A DNA stretch of 64,000 bases. Source: Paragorgia papillata (taxonomy: Eukaryota > Cnidaria > Anthozoa > Scleralcyonacea > Coralliidae). This document shows, one piece after another, positions 25,514 to 34,763 of the stretch. The notes under the pieces are model-generated. The model did not search any database and was not told where the DNA came from. It saw nothing but the letters and a program-made list of their open reading frames with translations. The stretch spans positions 4,251,501 through 4,315,500 of the forward strand of contig JAWNZC010000025.1 of assembly GCA_035771165.1 (NCBI GenBank), read 5' to 3'. The position numbers were made by a program, and so were the translations under genes. Positions within the stretch are counted from its first letter, which is position 1, and every line of letters begins with the position of its first letter.

Positions 25514-26123
25514 AAAGGAACTGGCTCTTCTGAAGCCAGTTTCCTTTAGTATGATCGCTTCCCGTGCGGCATTTGTGGTCAAATCCATTACATAAAAGCA
25601 ATATGGATGTCGTTGCACCCAACTGAAATACGTAAAAATTTGAACCAAACCAAAGCAAGATTGAGAGCGGCTTTTGTTTAGGTTGACCCAGATACTAGTC
25701 AGTGACTGTTTATGTTGGTTCTTTTTCGTCATAAACGCAAACAAATATTGATACATAATATACAGTTAACGGGACTAGATGTTTTTATATACATACGCAT
25801 TTTTAACATTTATAATTCTAATAAAACATTTTTTTTAATATATTCTATAAATTTTGTATCATATAGAAAAACACAGCGGTGGGTCTAATAGCGATTGGGC
25901 CGCTTTTCAATTTCTTTAATGAAAAAATAAATGACATTCCAGTTTACCTAGATAAAATACCAAGAAACCACGTGGGGTCTTCAAGTTGAGAGTAGCTTCA
26001 ATTTCATTAACTATAGAATAGCTTCAGCACTACGTGCATTGAGATGTAGTGAGTGGAATAGTTTTATCACCATCGCGTGCAGCATTCAACTTATACTTAC
26101 CACTTATAGCCTTATTCACTAGC

Positions 26124-26220
26124 CTGAGTAGAGTAGAGTAGAGTAGAGTAGAGTAGAGTAGAGTAGAGTAGAGTAGAGTAGAGTAGAGTAGAGTAGAGTA
26201 GAGTAGAGTAGAGTAGAGTA
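26124..26220 (+). repeat. (GAGTA)n microsatellite
   Basis: About 19 nearly perfect GAGTA units. Confidence 0.97.
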
Positions 26221-26408
26221 AAAGTACATGTGAGGTGAGCTATTCAAGAAGTACTGAACATTTTTTATATAATTCAATTTAATATGTTACCTATAAAGCA
26301 TGCACAGCCCAGAATCAAAACTACACCATACAAGAATTGTTATATTTATGATATAGTAGCTGAAGATAGTACTGTTAGTATGTTTCATTCCCACCGGCAA
26401 AGGCATCA

Positions 26409-29400
26409 TCACGATGACATCATTTTATAAAGAGCAACTGCAATAATCCCGACACTGATAGCTGTTGGAATAAACCACGACAGGACACTATAATAAAGAA
26501 AAGGGAAAGAAAACGTTACCGGGGACGATCGTTTATGAAGCACTAACGGAAACCTTAAAAATAATTGATATTTATTGTTCATCGGCAAAAACCACTGATA
26601 ACCCCAAAATCTGTCCGGTTTACCTCCAAAATTTTGGTCCCCAGCTCTCGGAAAGTTTTGCCAAAAGTCGCAAAGTTATCGAAAAGTGTTGCTAAATATC
26701 GCAAAGTGTTGCTATAGATGTCGCAAAGGGTTGTTAAATGTCGCAAAATGTTGCTTAAATGTCGCAAAATGGTGTTAAATGTCGCAAAATGTTGCCTAAA
26801 TGTCGCAAAGTGTTGCTATGTCGCAAAATGTTGCCTAAATGTCGCAAAGTGGTGTTAGATGTCGCAAAATGTCGCTTTGCGTTATTTAATAGACAAACGC
26901 TAAAATCTAGCTTAGAATGCTTAGAATAACTTTTAATCATTACAAATTAAGTGAAATTTTACAAACCTTCTACTACTATCTTGTGCTGCACTTCCATGAC
27001 ACTTGAATAAAAATATTTAAAAAAATCGGACATGAGCTTGTTTTCTTCAATAAAAAATGTTAAATGCTGTGTTTGTCAACTCCTGCTGTAGAACAAACCT
27101 TGCTCTCGAAAGCTTTTGGATTTAAAAAAGAAAATAAAACATTTTCCCAAACGAACACGGAGCTCAAAAGTTTGTTGTGTTACACGATGCGATTTTTCTT
27201 GCAACTTGCAACAAATCACTGAATGTTGCAAGTTGCATAAAAAATCGCACCGTGTAACACCCCGTAGCAACTTGCGATTTTGTCATTTTTGCCGTTCTAC
27301 TTTTTGCTGCAACTTGCTGAACGTGTAACACCCTTCTTGCAACTTTTTTTCACGGGTAAATTTGTTGCATGCAAGAAAAATCGCATCGTGTAACAGCACC
27401 TTTAATGTGAATCACAGTTTCAAATTTTTTTCGCGTGTAAGAACAATGAACATCAACCAAGAAATATTAAAACACACTCGATGTAACTAAATTACATTTA
27501 TAATATAGATATCCGTCGTTACTTAACAAAATATAGTATTTTTCGTATGTTCTTGCTGTACAAGTTGTCGTAAGTTAAACTTAGAGAAAAACTCTGAGCA
27601 ACAGCTTGTGTACACAGGCTACAGCGTGTGCAGCAAAAACATATGAAAAACTTTACCAACTCAAGCTGAAAACATTAATAATGTACAAAGAATAGTATTC
27701 TCGATGTAGTTTTTTCTCAAAGTCATTTAATATACAAAGTAACTAAGCTATATTAGTATAGTAAGCGCATTAATACACTCCAAAATATTTCCCAATTATT
27801 TGTATTCATTATTTTGGCCTATCTGTTAAACATTGTATATAAAATATGATGCAATATTTAATCATGGCAAGAATAGCAAAAACCCTTACCTGTTCATATA
27901 TTGGCTCTTTATCTCCCTAAAAATTTTATTTAATTTAAAAACACATATTACCTAAAAAGTTTATTTCAAATTACCAGTAACAAAATAATGTCTCTGGATG
28001 AAGCATATCATTTGGGTGTAGAAGTGTTATTCTGGTCAATGGCGTCAAGAGTAAATTGTAGATGAGAAAACTTAAAAGCAATAGGCAAAGTGAAAAGGTA
28101 TAATTAAATTGATATAATTAAATTACAAACACTTAAATTTGTTTTCCAATGGAAAAAAGCATTGTTACCAATGTATTTTGATAAGTTTTTTTGAGTTTGT
28201 GGCTGAGCGTTATACTTATCAAACTCGTCAATCTTCAAATAATAATATATATTTAGAAGGGAGAAATACTGATCAATATGGCAAAAGAACCATTAAATTT
28301 ACTGGTGCAGTGGTGCAATTTTATGGAATTCAATTTCCAATGACTTAAAGAATTGTCAATCACTTTCTATATTTAAAAGAAAGCTTAAATTGTATTTAAT
28401 TGATAATTACGACTCCTCATAATTTCTTATTTCTTTTTCTAATTAAGTGTAACTACTATGAACTTATCTTCTCTATTTATTTTTAAGAACTATTATTCTG
28501 ACAATATGCTATTACTTCACTTATATAAAAACCTTTAGATCTACTACTGTAATGACAGGGTATTCTCTAGATTAGCTTTGCTATTAGAATGCCCTGTACT
28601 TATCCTATTTATAATTGATGATATTTTATTTATATTTATATGACTAATGTAATGTGATGAGTACGATTATTAAAATTATCATATCTGGTAGTTTACTGCC
28701 AAAAATTTTAACAAAACAAAATACCGACTTTTACTAAACATCTTGGCAGTTTACTACTTTTTCACTTTGCTCTTATCCAAAACACTGCATACACAGTACT
28801 CTACTTATTTTAAAGGCAATGACACCTATAGTCCAAACTGGACCCAGTTCCTTGGGGGGGGGGGGGGGGGGGTACTCTGACAATTTTTGGGTAGGGGTGT
28901 GCTGCTGTTATCTCAAAATCCTCACCCTATCCCAGACATAAAAAGGTAATTTTCTATACCCTATCCCAGACCTAAACTACAAAAAATCAATACCCTATCC
29001 CAGCACTCAGTGTCACATCGGCATCCATACTCTCTCTCTCAGACCAAAATAGGCACCCTATTACAGACCAAAATAGACAATGCATACTCTATCCCAGACC
29101 CCGACAATTCATACTCTGTCCCAGATGTGGAGAAAGATCTTGGTGTTTTGGTTACTCATAACCTTAGTTGGAATAGTCATGTAGACCACGTAACTTCTAA
29201 AGCTCAAAAAATGCTCAATTTACTTTATCGAACATGTAAAGAAATACCGGACGTCAAAACTAAGAAATTGCTTTATATAACTTGGGTTAGATCCCGTTTG
29301 GATTATGCTAGTGTGGTATGGTCTCCATACACTAAGAGAAATATTGTTAAATTAGAACAAATCCAGCGTAGAGCTACTAGATTAATTCTGGGTAAAGATT

Positions 29401-31408
29401 TGTCTGAACATGAGCGCTTGCAAAAGCTGAATTTATTACCGTTACAATATCGTAGAGAAATAACTGATTTACTTTTTTTCTTTAAATGTTTTAAGAACAT
29501 ATGTTCTGTAAACATTTTAAATTATGTTTCGTTCCGCTCATGTGATAAACCTCTTCGTAACGTTGATTACCTTACACTCAATGTTCCTTTTAGTAGGACA
29601 GAGGCTTATAAAAATTCTTATTTTGTTCGTATTTGTTATTTATGGAACAATTTATCTCTGAATATCAGAGAATCTAATTCTTTATCTATTTTTCGTAAGA
29701 ATTTATTTTCTTACTATTATAATAAATTTAATGTCAGCTGTTCATTGTAATGTATTTATAATTATTAGGTTTTTATAATCGTATACTGTATTGTATATAA
29801 TTGTATCTTGGGTGACCTATAGTAGGGAATCTTGAATTCTGTTTTAGGTTTACCTCTAATACATTAGATTATTTAAACAATGTAATGTATTGAAATTGAT
29901 TAAAGTTAAAGTTAAAAACCATACTAAATAGGGCAGCACATACAGGCCTACTATACCTGTATATCTTTTATACAAGAGTACCCCCCCCCCCCCCCTAGGA
30001 GCCAGTTGCAGAAATGCGATGGTGTGTTATGTTGTGCTGACCTCACATAAATCTCCAATATAAAAATCTTTCATGAGATCTCGTGCATCTTCTGAGTGAC
30101 CAACATCTTCAAAAGCTTCTGTTGATACTTGACCTAAAACACCCCACAGAAAGCATAGAAATTAAGATGTATGTGGTTGGACTTTTTATTTCAAAAATTG
30201 GTTGTAACAATGCTGTTCATCCAATAATTAGCCACCACAACCTTGTTAGCATCATTCTAAAGATTTTGGGTGAAGGAAAATTCAAGTGTAGAATATATAC
30301 ATTTTAAGACCAAACTGGGACCAGTTGTGAAAAATGCAACTACATGCAACTATACAGAACTCGCAACCAAGCTCGCAGCAATGCCCTCCGTGGCTCAGTG
30401 GTCAGAGCATTGCACTAGAATCACAAGGTTGTGGTTTCATTTCCTAGTTGCATTTTTCACAACTGGTCCTGGTTTGGTCTTAAAATGTATATATTCTACA
30501 CTTGAATTTTCCTTCACCCAAACTCCTTAGAACATGCCATGTAATTGAGTGAAATGCCCAATATCACTTGTTAGCATCAGCCTGTTAACAACTTGTCAAG
30601 TGCAGACTGGTAACAGGTTGTTGCATGGAACAACTTGTCACAGGTTTGTTGGAATCATCAAGACATGTTAATAAACTAGGAACAACCAGTGCAAACACAT
30701 CATGGTGACAGCCTGTTGAACGACCTTGTAACAACTTGCTTGATATGCAACATCTTGAGCAATTTTCGTGTGTAATACTAGGTCAAAAAAGCAGCACAAC
30801 CTTAGCCATTGCTAAACCCCTGTTCATTATCAACCACTTCTACCTGCTTGTTCCAACAAAACTTCTTCACCTCCAGGGTGCTACATTAAACAATTCAAAA
30901 GAAAAGCAATAGACAATACATACTGTAATACATGAATTCACGTTACTGCTGACTATATTTTTTAATATTATATTTAATAAGTTTTCTTATTAAGTTGGAA
31001 ATTTTGTACTATTTAATATTCCTTCTAATTCGATTGATCTCTGTAAAAATTTATCTTCATTACGATCAATGCTTCATTGCCTCTAGGCTAGAGGCAATGA
31101 AGCATTGATCGTAACTGGGTTTTACCAAACTATCTGTATATTTAGCAAAGCCTGTCTTCAAATTATTATTTCCTAGCTTCTTTTGAACCAATGAGAGCAA
31201 TATTTAGTACCATTTGGTTCCCAATTATAAAAAAGCTTCACACTACGTAAGCTTATATAAAATCATCACATGGCAAACTTACATCGTCGACGAACTCCGT
31301 CAAATCATACACTTTATTATGAATTACAATCCACAGAGATTTCAACGTATTGTGCTGTTCGAGTTGTTCCAGTGTGTAGACCTCTTTGGGTTCCTCACTG
31401 CTAGACAT
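26409..31408 (-). CDS. CYB5: Tail-anchored cytochrome b5 (copy A), complete
   Basis: A small heme protein donating electrons to membrane oxidases and desaturases. Exons in transcript order: 31283-31408, 30844-30880, 30042-30133, 27900-27926, 26967-27001, 26409-26487; 396 nt, 131 residues. The heme-binding core holds both axial histidines 24 residues apart: His43 in HPGGEEVLLEQAG and His67 in EDVGHSEDARDLM, followed by FYIGDL. A short linker (GDKEPIYEQ, CHGSAAQDSSRS) leads to the C-terminal anchor SWFIPTAISVGIIAVALYK and a tail of MMSS. Length and plan are typical of type A/B cytochrome b5. The near-neutral tail does not settle ER versus outer mitochondrial membrane; location next to TAT hints at the CYB5B lineage. 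Intron 3 is about 2.1 kb and holds two LINE remnants. Exons 4-6 may also serve copy B upstream. Confidence 0.93.
26640..26880 (+). repeat. About 20-bp minisatellite (ATGTCGCAAAATGTTGCCTAA)
   Basis: About ten imperfect units with AAGTGTTGC/AAATGGTGT variants, in the last intron of cytochrome b5 copy A. Confidence 0.93.
27178..27395. mobile_element. Short MITE, TIR TGTTACACGATGCGATTTTT
   Basis: The left end TGTTACACGATGCGATTTTT (then CTTGCAACTTGCA) is mirrored by AAAAATCGCATCGTGTAACA at the right end. Internal sub-repeats (TGTAACACCC, AACTTGC) suggest internal duplication. It lies in the cytochrome b5 copy A intron 27002-27899, which otherwise shows no gene. Confidence 0.85.
28205..28430 (+). 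pseudogene. Degenerate LINE reverse-transcriptase C-terminus
   Basis: Conceptual translation, with a frame change near 28325, shows the conserved end of CR1/L2-like LINE proteins: a WNS(I/L)-type motif read as YGIQF/WNSISNDLKNCQSL, then SIFKRKLKLYLI. The remainder of the ORF is lost, so this is a 5'-truncated, frameshifted copy. Intron 3 of cytochrome b5 copy A. Confidence 0.6.
28855..29125 (+). repeat. Poly-G run and (TACCCTATCCCAGAC)n array
   Basis: About 18 G (28855-28872), then a G-rich stretch, then about eight imperfect ACCCTATCCCAGACC-type units that run directly into the LINE fragment at about 29126. The junction looks like an insertion or a chimeric element. Confidence 0.85.
29126..29915 (+). 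mobile_element. 5'-truncated non-LTR retrotransposon, intact RT C-terminus
   Basis: Codes without a stop to 29750 for the LINE reverse-transcriptase C-terminal region: EKDLGVLVTHNLSWNSHVD, then LLYITWVRSRLDYASVVW, LEQIQRRATRLILG, LNLLPLQYRREITDLL, and the closing WNNL...SLSIFRKNLFSYY block. A 3' UTR of about 160 bp follows, with a short (AAAGTT)n-like end (ATTAAAGTTAAAGTTAAA). This is the usual form of a dead, 5'-truncated CR1/Jockey-group copy. An in-frame Met at 29010 lies in the preceding repeat array and is not a real start. Confidence 0.85.
30265..30522. mobile_element. tRNA-like core inside 77-bp inverted repeats
   Basis: Arms 30265-30341 and 30446-30522 are inverted copies with about three differences (TTTGGGTGAAGGAAAATTCA at the outer end). 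The core on the plus strand reads CCTCCGTGGCTCAGTGGTCA (A-box-like), then AAGGTTGTGGTTTCATTTCC (decayed B box). The same family occurs at 60365-60710. Intron 2 of cytochrome b5 copy A. Confidence 0.85.
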
Positions 31409-31409
31409 C

Positions 31410-32454
31410 TTAGGAAATTATAACTAACAAACTAGTATACTTTTTAACAACAAACTCGCCGACAAATTCAGTTCTCGATGCGCGCAGTGTAGGTATAAAC
31501 ACGGTCTAAAGGGCACTGTGGCCTGGCACCTACTGCCTATAACGCAATATGTTGTTCCCAAGTGAACTCTACGCAATATTTAAACTTTTTGAAATATTTT
31601 TTTCCAAAGAAAAAATGTTGGACATGCCATGAGTCAGAAATAATATTCTCGTCAAGTATAACTACCATAACTTTATTTATTCTGTATTACCCAGCCAGCC
31701 CAGGTGAGGCCAAGGGTGAGGTCATTATCACAGGCCATTATGTTGAAGCTAGTTTTTTTTTAATTTCCATATATCAAGTGGATACATCTTCGGAAAGGGA
31801 GCCCCACTTTGTCATTTATAGCCTGTAAGTGCTTTAACATCTTTCATTGATCCAAGATGTGTTACCACAGGAGAAAATAATAAAATACAAATAAAACCAA
31901 ATACCTACTTGGCAACAGACAACTTGTAATGTGTAATGTACAAAAAGCTGCAATGAAAGAAACAGCTCAGCATGCCCGTATCTGGTGTTTAAGAAGCATC
32001 TCCCCCCCTGTCTTCACCATCCACACACTCCTGCATGCAGCATGAGAAATTATTTACATATTTCATTGAAATATATAGTTATTATATATATACTGTACAT
32101 AAATATTTATATTACATATTATATTACAATAATAATATAAAAGTTGTAAATAGAACTGTCACAAGTAATACGCTATTACAAAATTAGCTAGTTGCTGGAC
32201 AGGCACCATATTGACTAGTTGATTGGGCTGAGTCAAGTATTTTGATCATTGAAAACCAGCTACTGAACAGTTTACTAGAAAAGTATAAATAAAAACAAAA
32301 ATATTAAAAACCAAATAAAGGCTTGCAAAAAATAATGATTCAGCTGTGTTGATGCCTGCATGTAATTGAGGTGTATTATTAATATTTTCCCCTACTGGCT
32401 AACACCCTGTATATTTTGTTATGCAAACTCTAAGAAACTAAAGGTTATACTAAC
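31410..32454. other. Spacer between cytochrome b5 copies
   Basis: It should contain the promoter of copy A. Sequence 31720-31805 resembles 10530-10605 (CAGGCCATTATGTTG, AATTTCCATA, AAGTGGA), so a dispersed repeat is present. A minus-strand segment 32275-32343 could encode a hydrophobic stretch ending in a stop (LNHYFLQAFIWFLIFLFLF...), preceded by CACAG, in frame with the preceding exon of copy B. The DNA there is T-rich, so this may be chance. Confidence 0.5.
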
Positions 32455-32603
32455 TTCACGTAAATCTCCAATATAAAATTTTTTCATGAGCTCTTCTGCA
32501 TTTTCTGAGTGCCCAATATCTAGGAAAGCCTCAGTGGCATCTTCACCTAGATTTTATAATACAGTATATAAATATCTATAATACAGTGTATATGCCTATA
32601 TCT

Positions 32604-32668
<65 letters not shown>

Positions 32669-33188
32669 ATATATATATAAAATATATATAATGCATATAT
32701 ATATCATATTTCTTAAATAATTTCTTTAATTAATGTTACCTGCTTGATTAAACAGAGGTATCTCACCACCAGGATGCTAAATAAAATCACAAAAATTCCA
32801 CCTTAAGAATTTGAGTAATTCCAAAAAGCTCGGGGGAGTGTGAACACAAAGACCGATAAGAAATCTGATGAATCGGTAGATACAGCGATGAATATACCGA
32901 AGCTTTCTTTCTGCATTGATTCTGTTAAATTTAAGACAATAAACGACATAAAGTACTGGAGTGTATTTAGAATGGCAGAGCTGGTTAAATAATATATTCA
33001 CAAGTTAGACCAAATATTTATTCTAATAATTTAGATACCCGATGTCACGACAATCTTACCTCAAGGACAAATTTTGATATATTGTAGACTCTATTGCGTA
33101 TAATAATCCATAAATCACCTGGACCATTATGCTGGGAGACTTCTTGTACACTGAAAACACTTTTCGGGTTGGATTTTCCAGAAGACAT
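32455..33188 (-). CDS. Second cytochrome b5 heme domain (copy B), no clear anchor exons
   Basis: Three exons in transcript order: 33060-33188, 32740-32776, 32455-32546. The second and third exons are exactly 37 and 92 nt, as in copy A, and every phase is the same. It starts at its own ATG (MSSGKSNPKSVFSVQEVSQ), binds heme through His44 (HPGGEIPLFNQAG) and His68 (DIGHSENAEELM), and ends in FYIGDLRE before a GTTAGT donor at phase 0. The heme pocket is intact, so it does not look like a pseudogene. No linker and anchor exons like 27900-27926, 26967-27001 and 26409-26487 are found before copy A. It may splice to those downstream exons, use the hydrophobic segment at 32275-32343, or be soluble through read-through. 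Divergence from copy A is substantial, so the duplication is not recent. Confidence 0.85.
32595..32700. repeat. (TA)n microsatellite
   Basis: About 45 TA units in the short intron between exons 2 and 3 of cytochrome b5 copy B. Confidence 0.97.
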
Positions 33189-33496
33189 GTTCAGACTCAT
33201 TAAATTAACTTGCTAAGCAGATGTCCTCAAGTGTCCTCAAAGGCGTGTGTGCGTAAGCACAGGTACACCGCTTTTACCGGAAACTTCTGGGTGGCCACTC
33301 TGGCCACTCTAATGGAAAATTGCGTCCCGGGCAGTGAAGGTCACAGCGATAGCGAGGCTAAAAATCAAATTATGAAGAAAGGAAAGTAGGGAATGTAGGA
33401 AGAGAAAATTTAGAAAGACCAAAGCGACCTAGGAAAAAAAGAATATAAAAAAGGAAGGAGGGAGGAAAGAGAGGGAGGTAAAGAGAGAGTGAGGGG

Positions 33497-34003
33497 GGGA
33501 AGGAAGGAAGGAAGGAAGGAAGGAAGGAAGGAAGGAAGGAAGGAAGGAAGGAAGGAAGGAAGGAAGGAAGGAAGGAAGGAAGGAAGGAAGGAAGGAAGGA
33601 AGGAAGGAAGGAAGGAAGGAAGGAAGGAAGGAAGGAAGGAAGGAAGGAAGGAAGGAAGGAAGGAAGGAAGGAAGGAAGGAAGGAGGGGAGGGGAGGGGAG
33701 GGGAGGGGAGGGGAGGGGAGGGGAGGGGAGGGGAGGGAGGGAGGGAGGGAGGGAGGGAGGGAGGGAGGGAGGGAGGGAGGGAGGGGGGGGAGGGAGGGAG
33801 GGAGGGAGGGAGGGAGGGAGGGAGGGAGGGAGGGAGGGAGGGAGGGAGGGAGGAAGGAAGGAAGGGAGGAAGGGGGGAAAGAAGGAAGGAAGGAAGGAAG
33901 GGAGGAAGGGAGGAAAGAAGGAAGGAAGGAAGGAAGGAAGGAAGGAAGGAAGGAAGGAAGGAAGGAAGGAAGGAAGGAAGGAAGGGAGGAAGGAAGGAAG
34001 GAA
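33497..34003 (+). repeat. (GGAA)n / (GGGGA)n / (GGGA)n compound microsatellite
   Basis: Perfect GGAA units for about 180 bp, then GGGGA (33682-33735), then GGGA (to about 33850), then GGAA again. Long reading frames on both strands (KEGR or SFLP repeats) are artefacts. Confidence 0.98.
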
Positions 34004-34451
34004 TCTTATCCGAGATGTGCTCCTAGTGACTAGTGATAAACGATGCAACGCTACGAACGGACCAATTGCAAACTGAAATCGAAATGTAGTTACAAGACGT
34101 TAAACAGTTACGGCATTCATGGAAAGCAGGTTTTTGTTTTAATATTGTAAGTAGATTATTAATATTGTAATTGTAAATAATATATATGCACGTCTCGTGC
34201 CGAATTAAACTTAACAATAAGAGCATAAAAAAGAGTTAACTGAACAGCCAAAATAAGTCAATAATTTAAATATACTTCAAAAACTCATTAATAATTCACG
34301 AGGAAAACACAAAGGAAATCAGTACCATGCCCGTGGTTTTATACCTGATAAAACTTCTTGACGTCAAAAAGAATACTAATGAACATACAATTTTATATAA
34401 AGAATACTAATGAACATAACATACAATAACGAATCGTTTTTGAAGCCATTC

Positions 34452-34545
34452 AAAACACTCGCATCACGTGTTTTATCAGATCTAAAACACTCGGGCTGCG
34501 CCCTCGTGGTTTTAAATCTGATAAAACACTCCTGCTCGTGTTTTA
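34452..34545. repeat. Foldback element
   Basis: AAAACACTCGCATCACGTGT... pairs with the stretch ending CTCCTGCTCGTGTTTT; TTTTATCAGAT / ATCTGATAAAA is the perfect inner part. The loop reads CACTCGGGCTGCGCCCTCGTGG. Confidence 0.8.
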
Positions 34546-34596
34546 AATATTACATACAGTTAAAAAAACTAATCTTTTTAAACCTATAGATCGTTT

Positions 34597-34672
34597 TCAT
34601 CTGACATCACGGCAGCCATATTGGTGTACCAAAACAATGAAATGGCGGCCATATTGGTGTACGGTATGGGAA
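34597..34672. repeat. Repeat with CRE-like and YY1-like motifs, copy 3
   Basis: CATCTGACATCACGGCAGCC, then two GCCATATTGGTGTACC-type units around AAACAATGAAATGGCG. Together with GTGAGTGAAAACGATC at about 34735-34751 it may form an element of about 160 bp with ends GATCGTTTTCA / TGAAAACGATC. That element would finish 12 bp past the stop codon of the ML-domain gene. Confidence 0.7.
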
Positions 34673-34763
34673 TTAGCTCTTTCTTATTCAAATATTTTGT
34701 ATTGTTTCACCACCCCAATGGGGCCACCGATCACGTGAGTGAAAACGATCTATTGGAACTTTG

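Larger units (their letters stand above)
25024..26408. other. Spacer upstream of TAT
   Basis: It contains the presumed TAT promoter (no clear TATA box near 25050-25150), an interspersed repeat at 25393-25513 and a pentanucleotide array at 26124-26220. I see no further gene; the 3' end of the cytochrome b5 gene follows. Confidence 0.6.
33189..34763. other. Spacer upstream of cytochrome b5 copy B
   Basis: It holds the presumed copy B promoter (33189-33350), a 500-bp GGAA/GGGA array, a foldback element and a CRE/YY1-type repeat. I see no gene. Confidence 0.6.

Noticed and set aside
33410..34076. Long open frames on both strands (SFLPSFLP / KEGRKEGR)
   Set aside because: They are period-four microsatellite translations with no start context, splice signals or homology.
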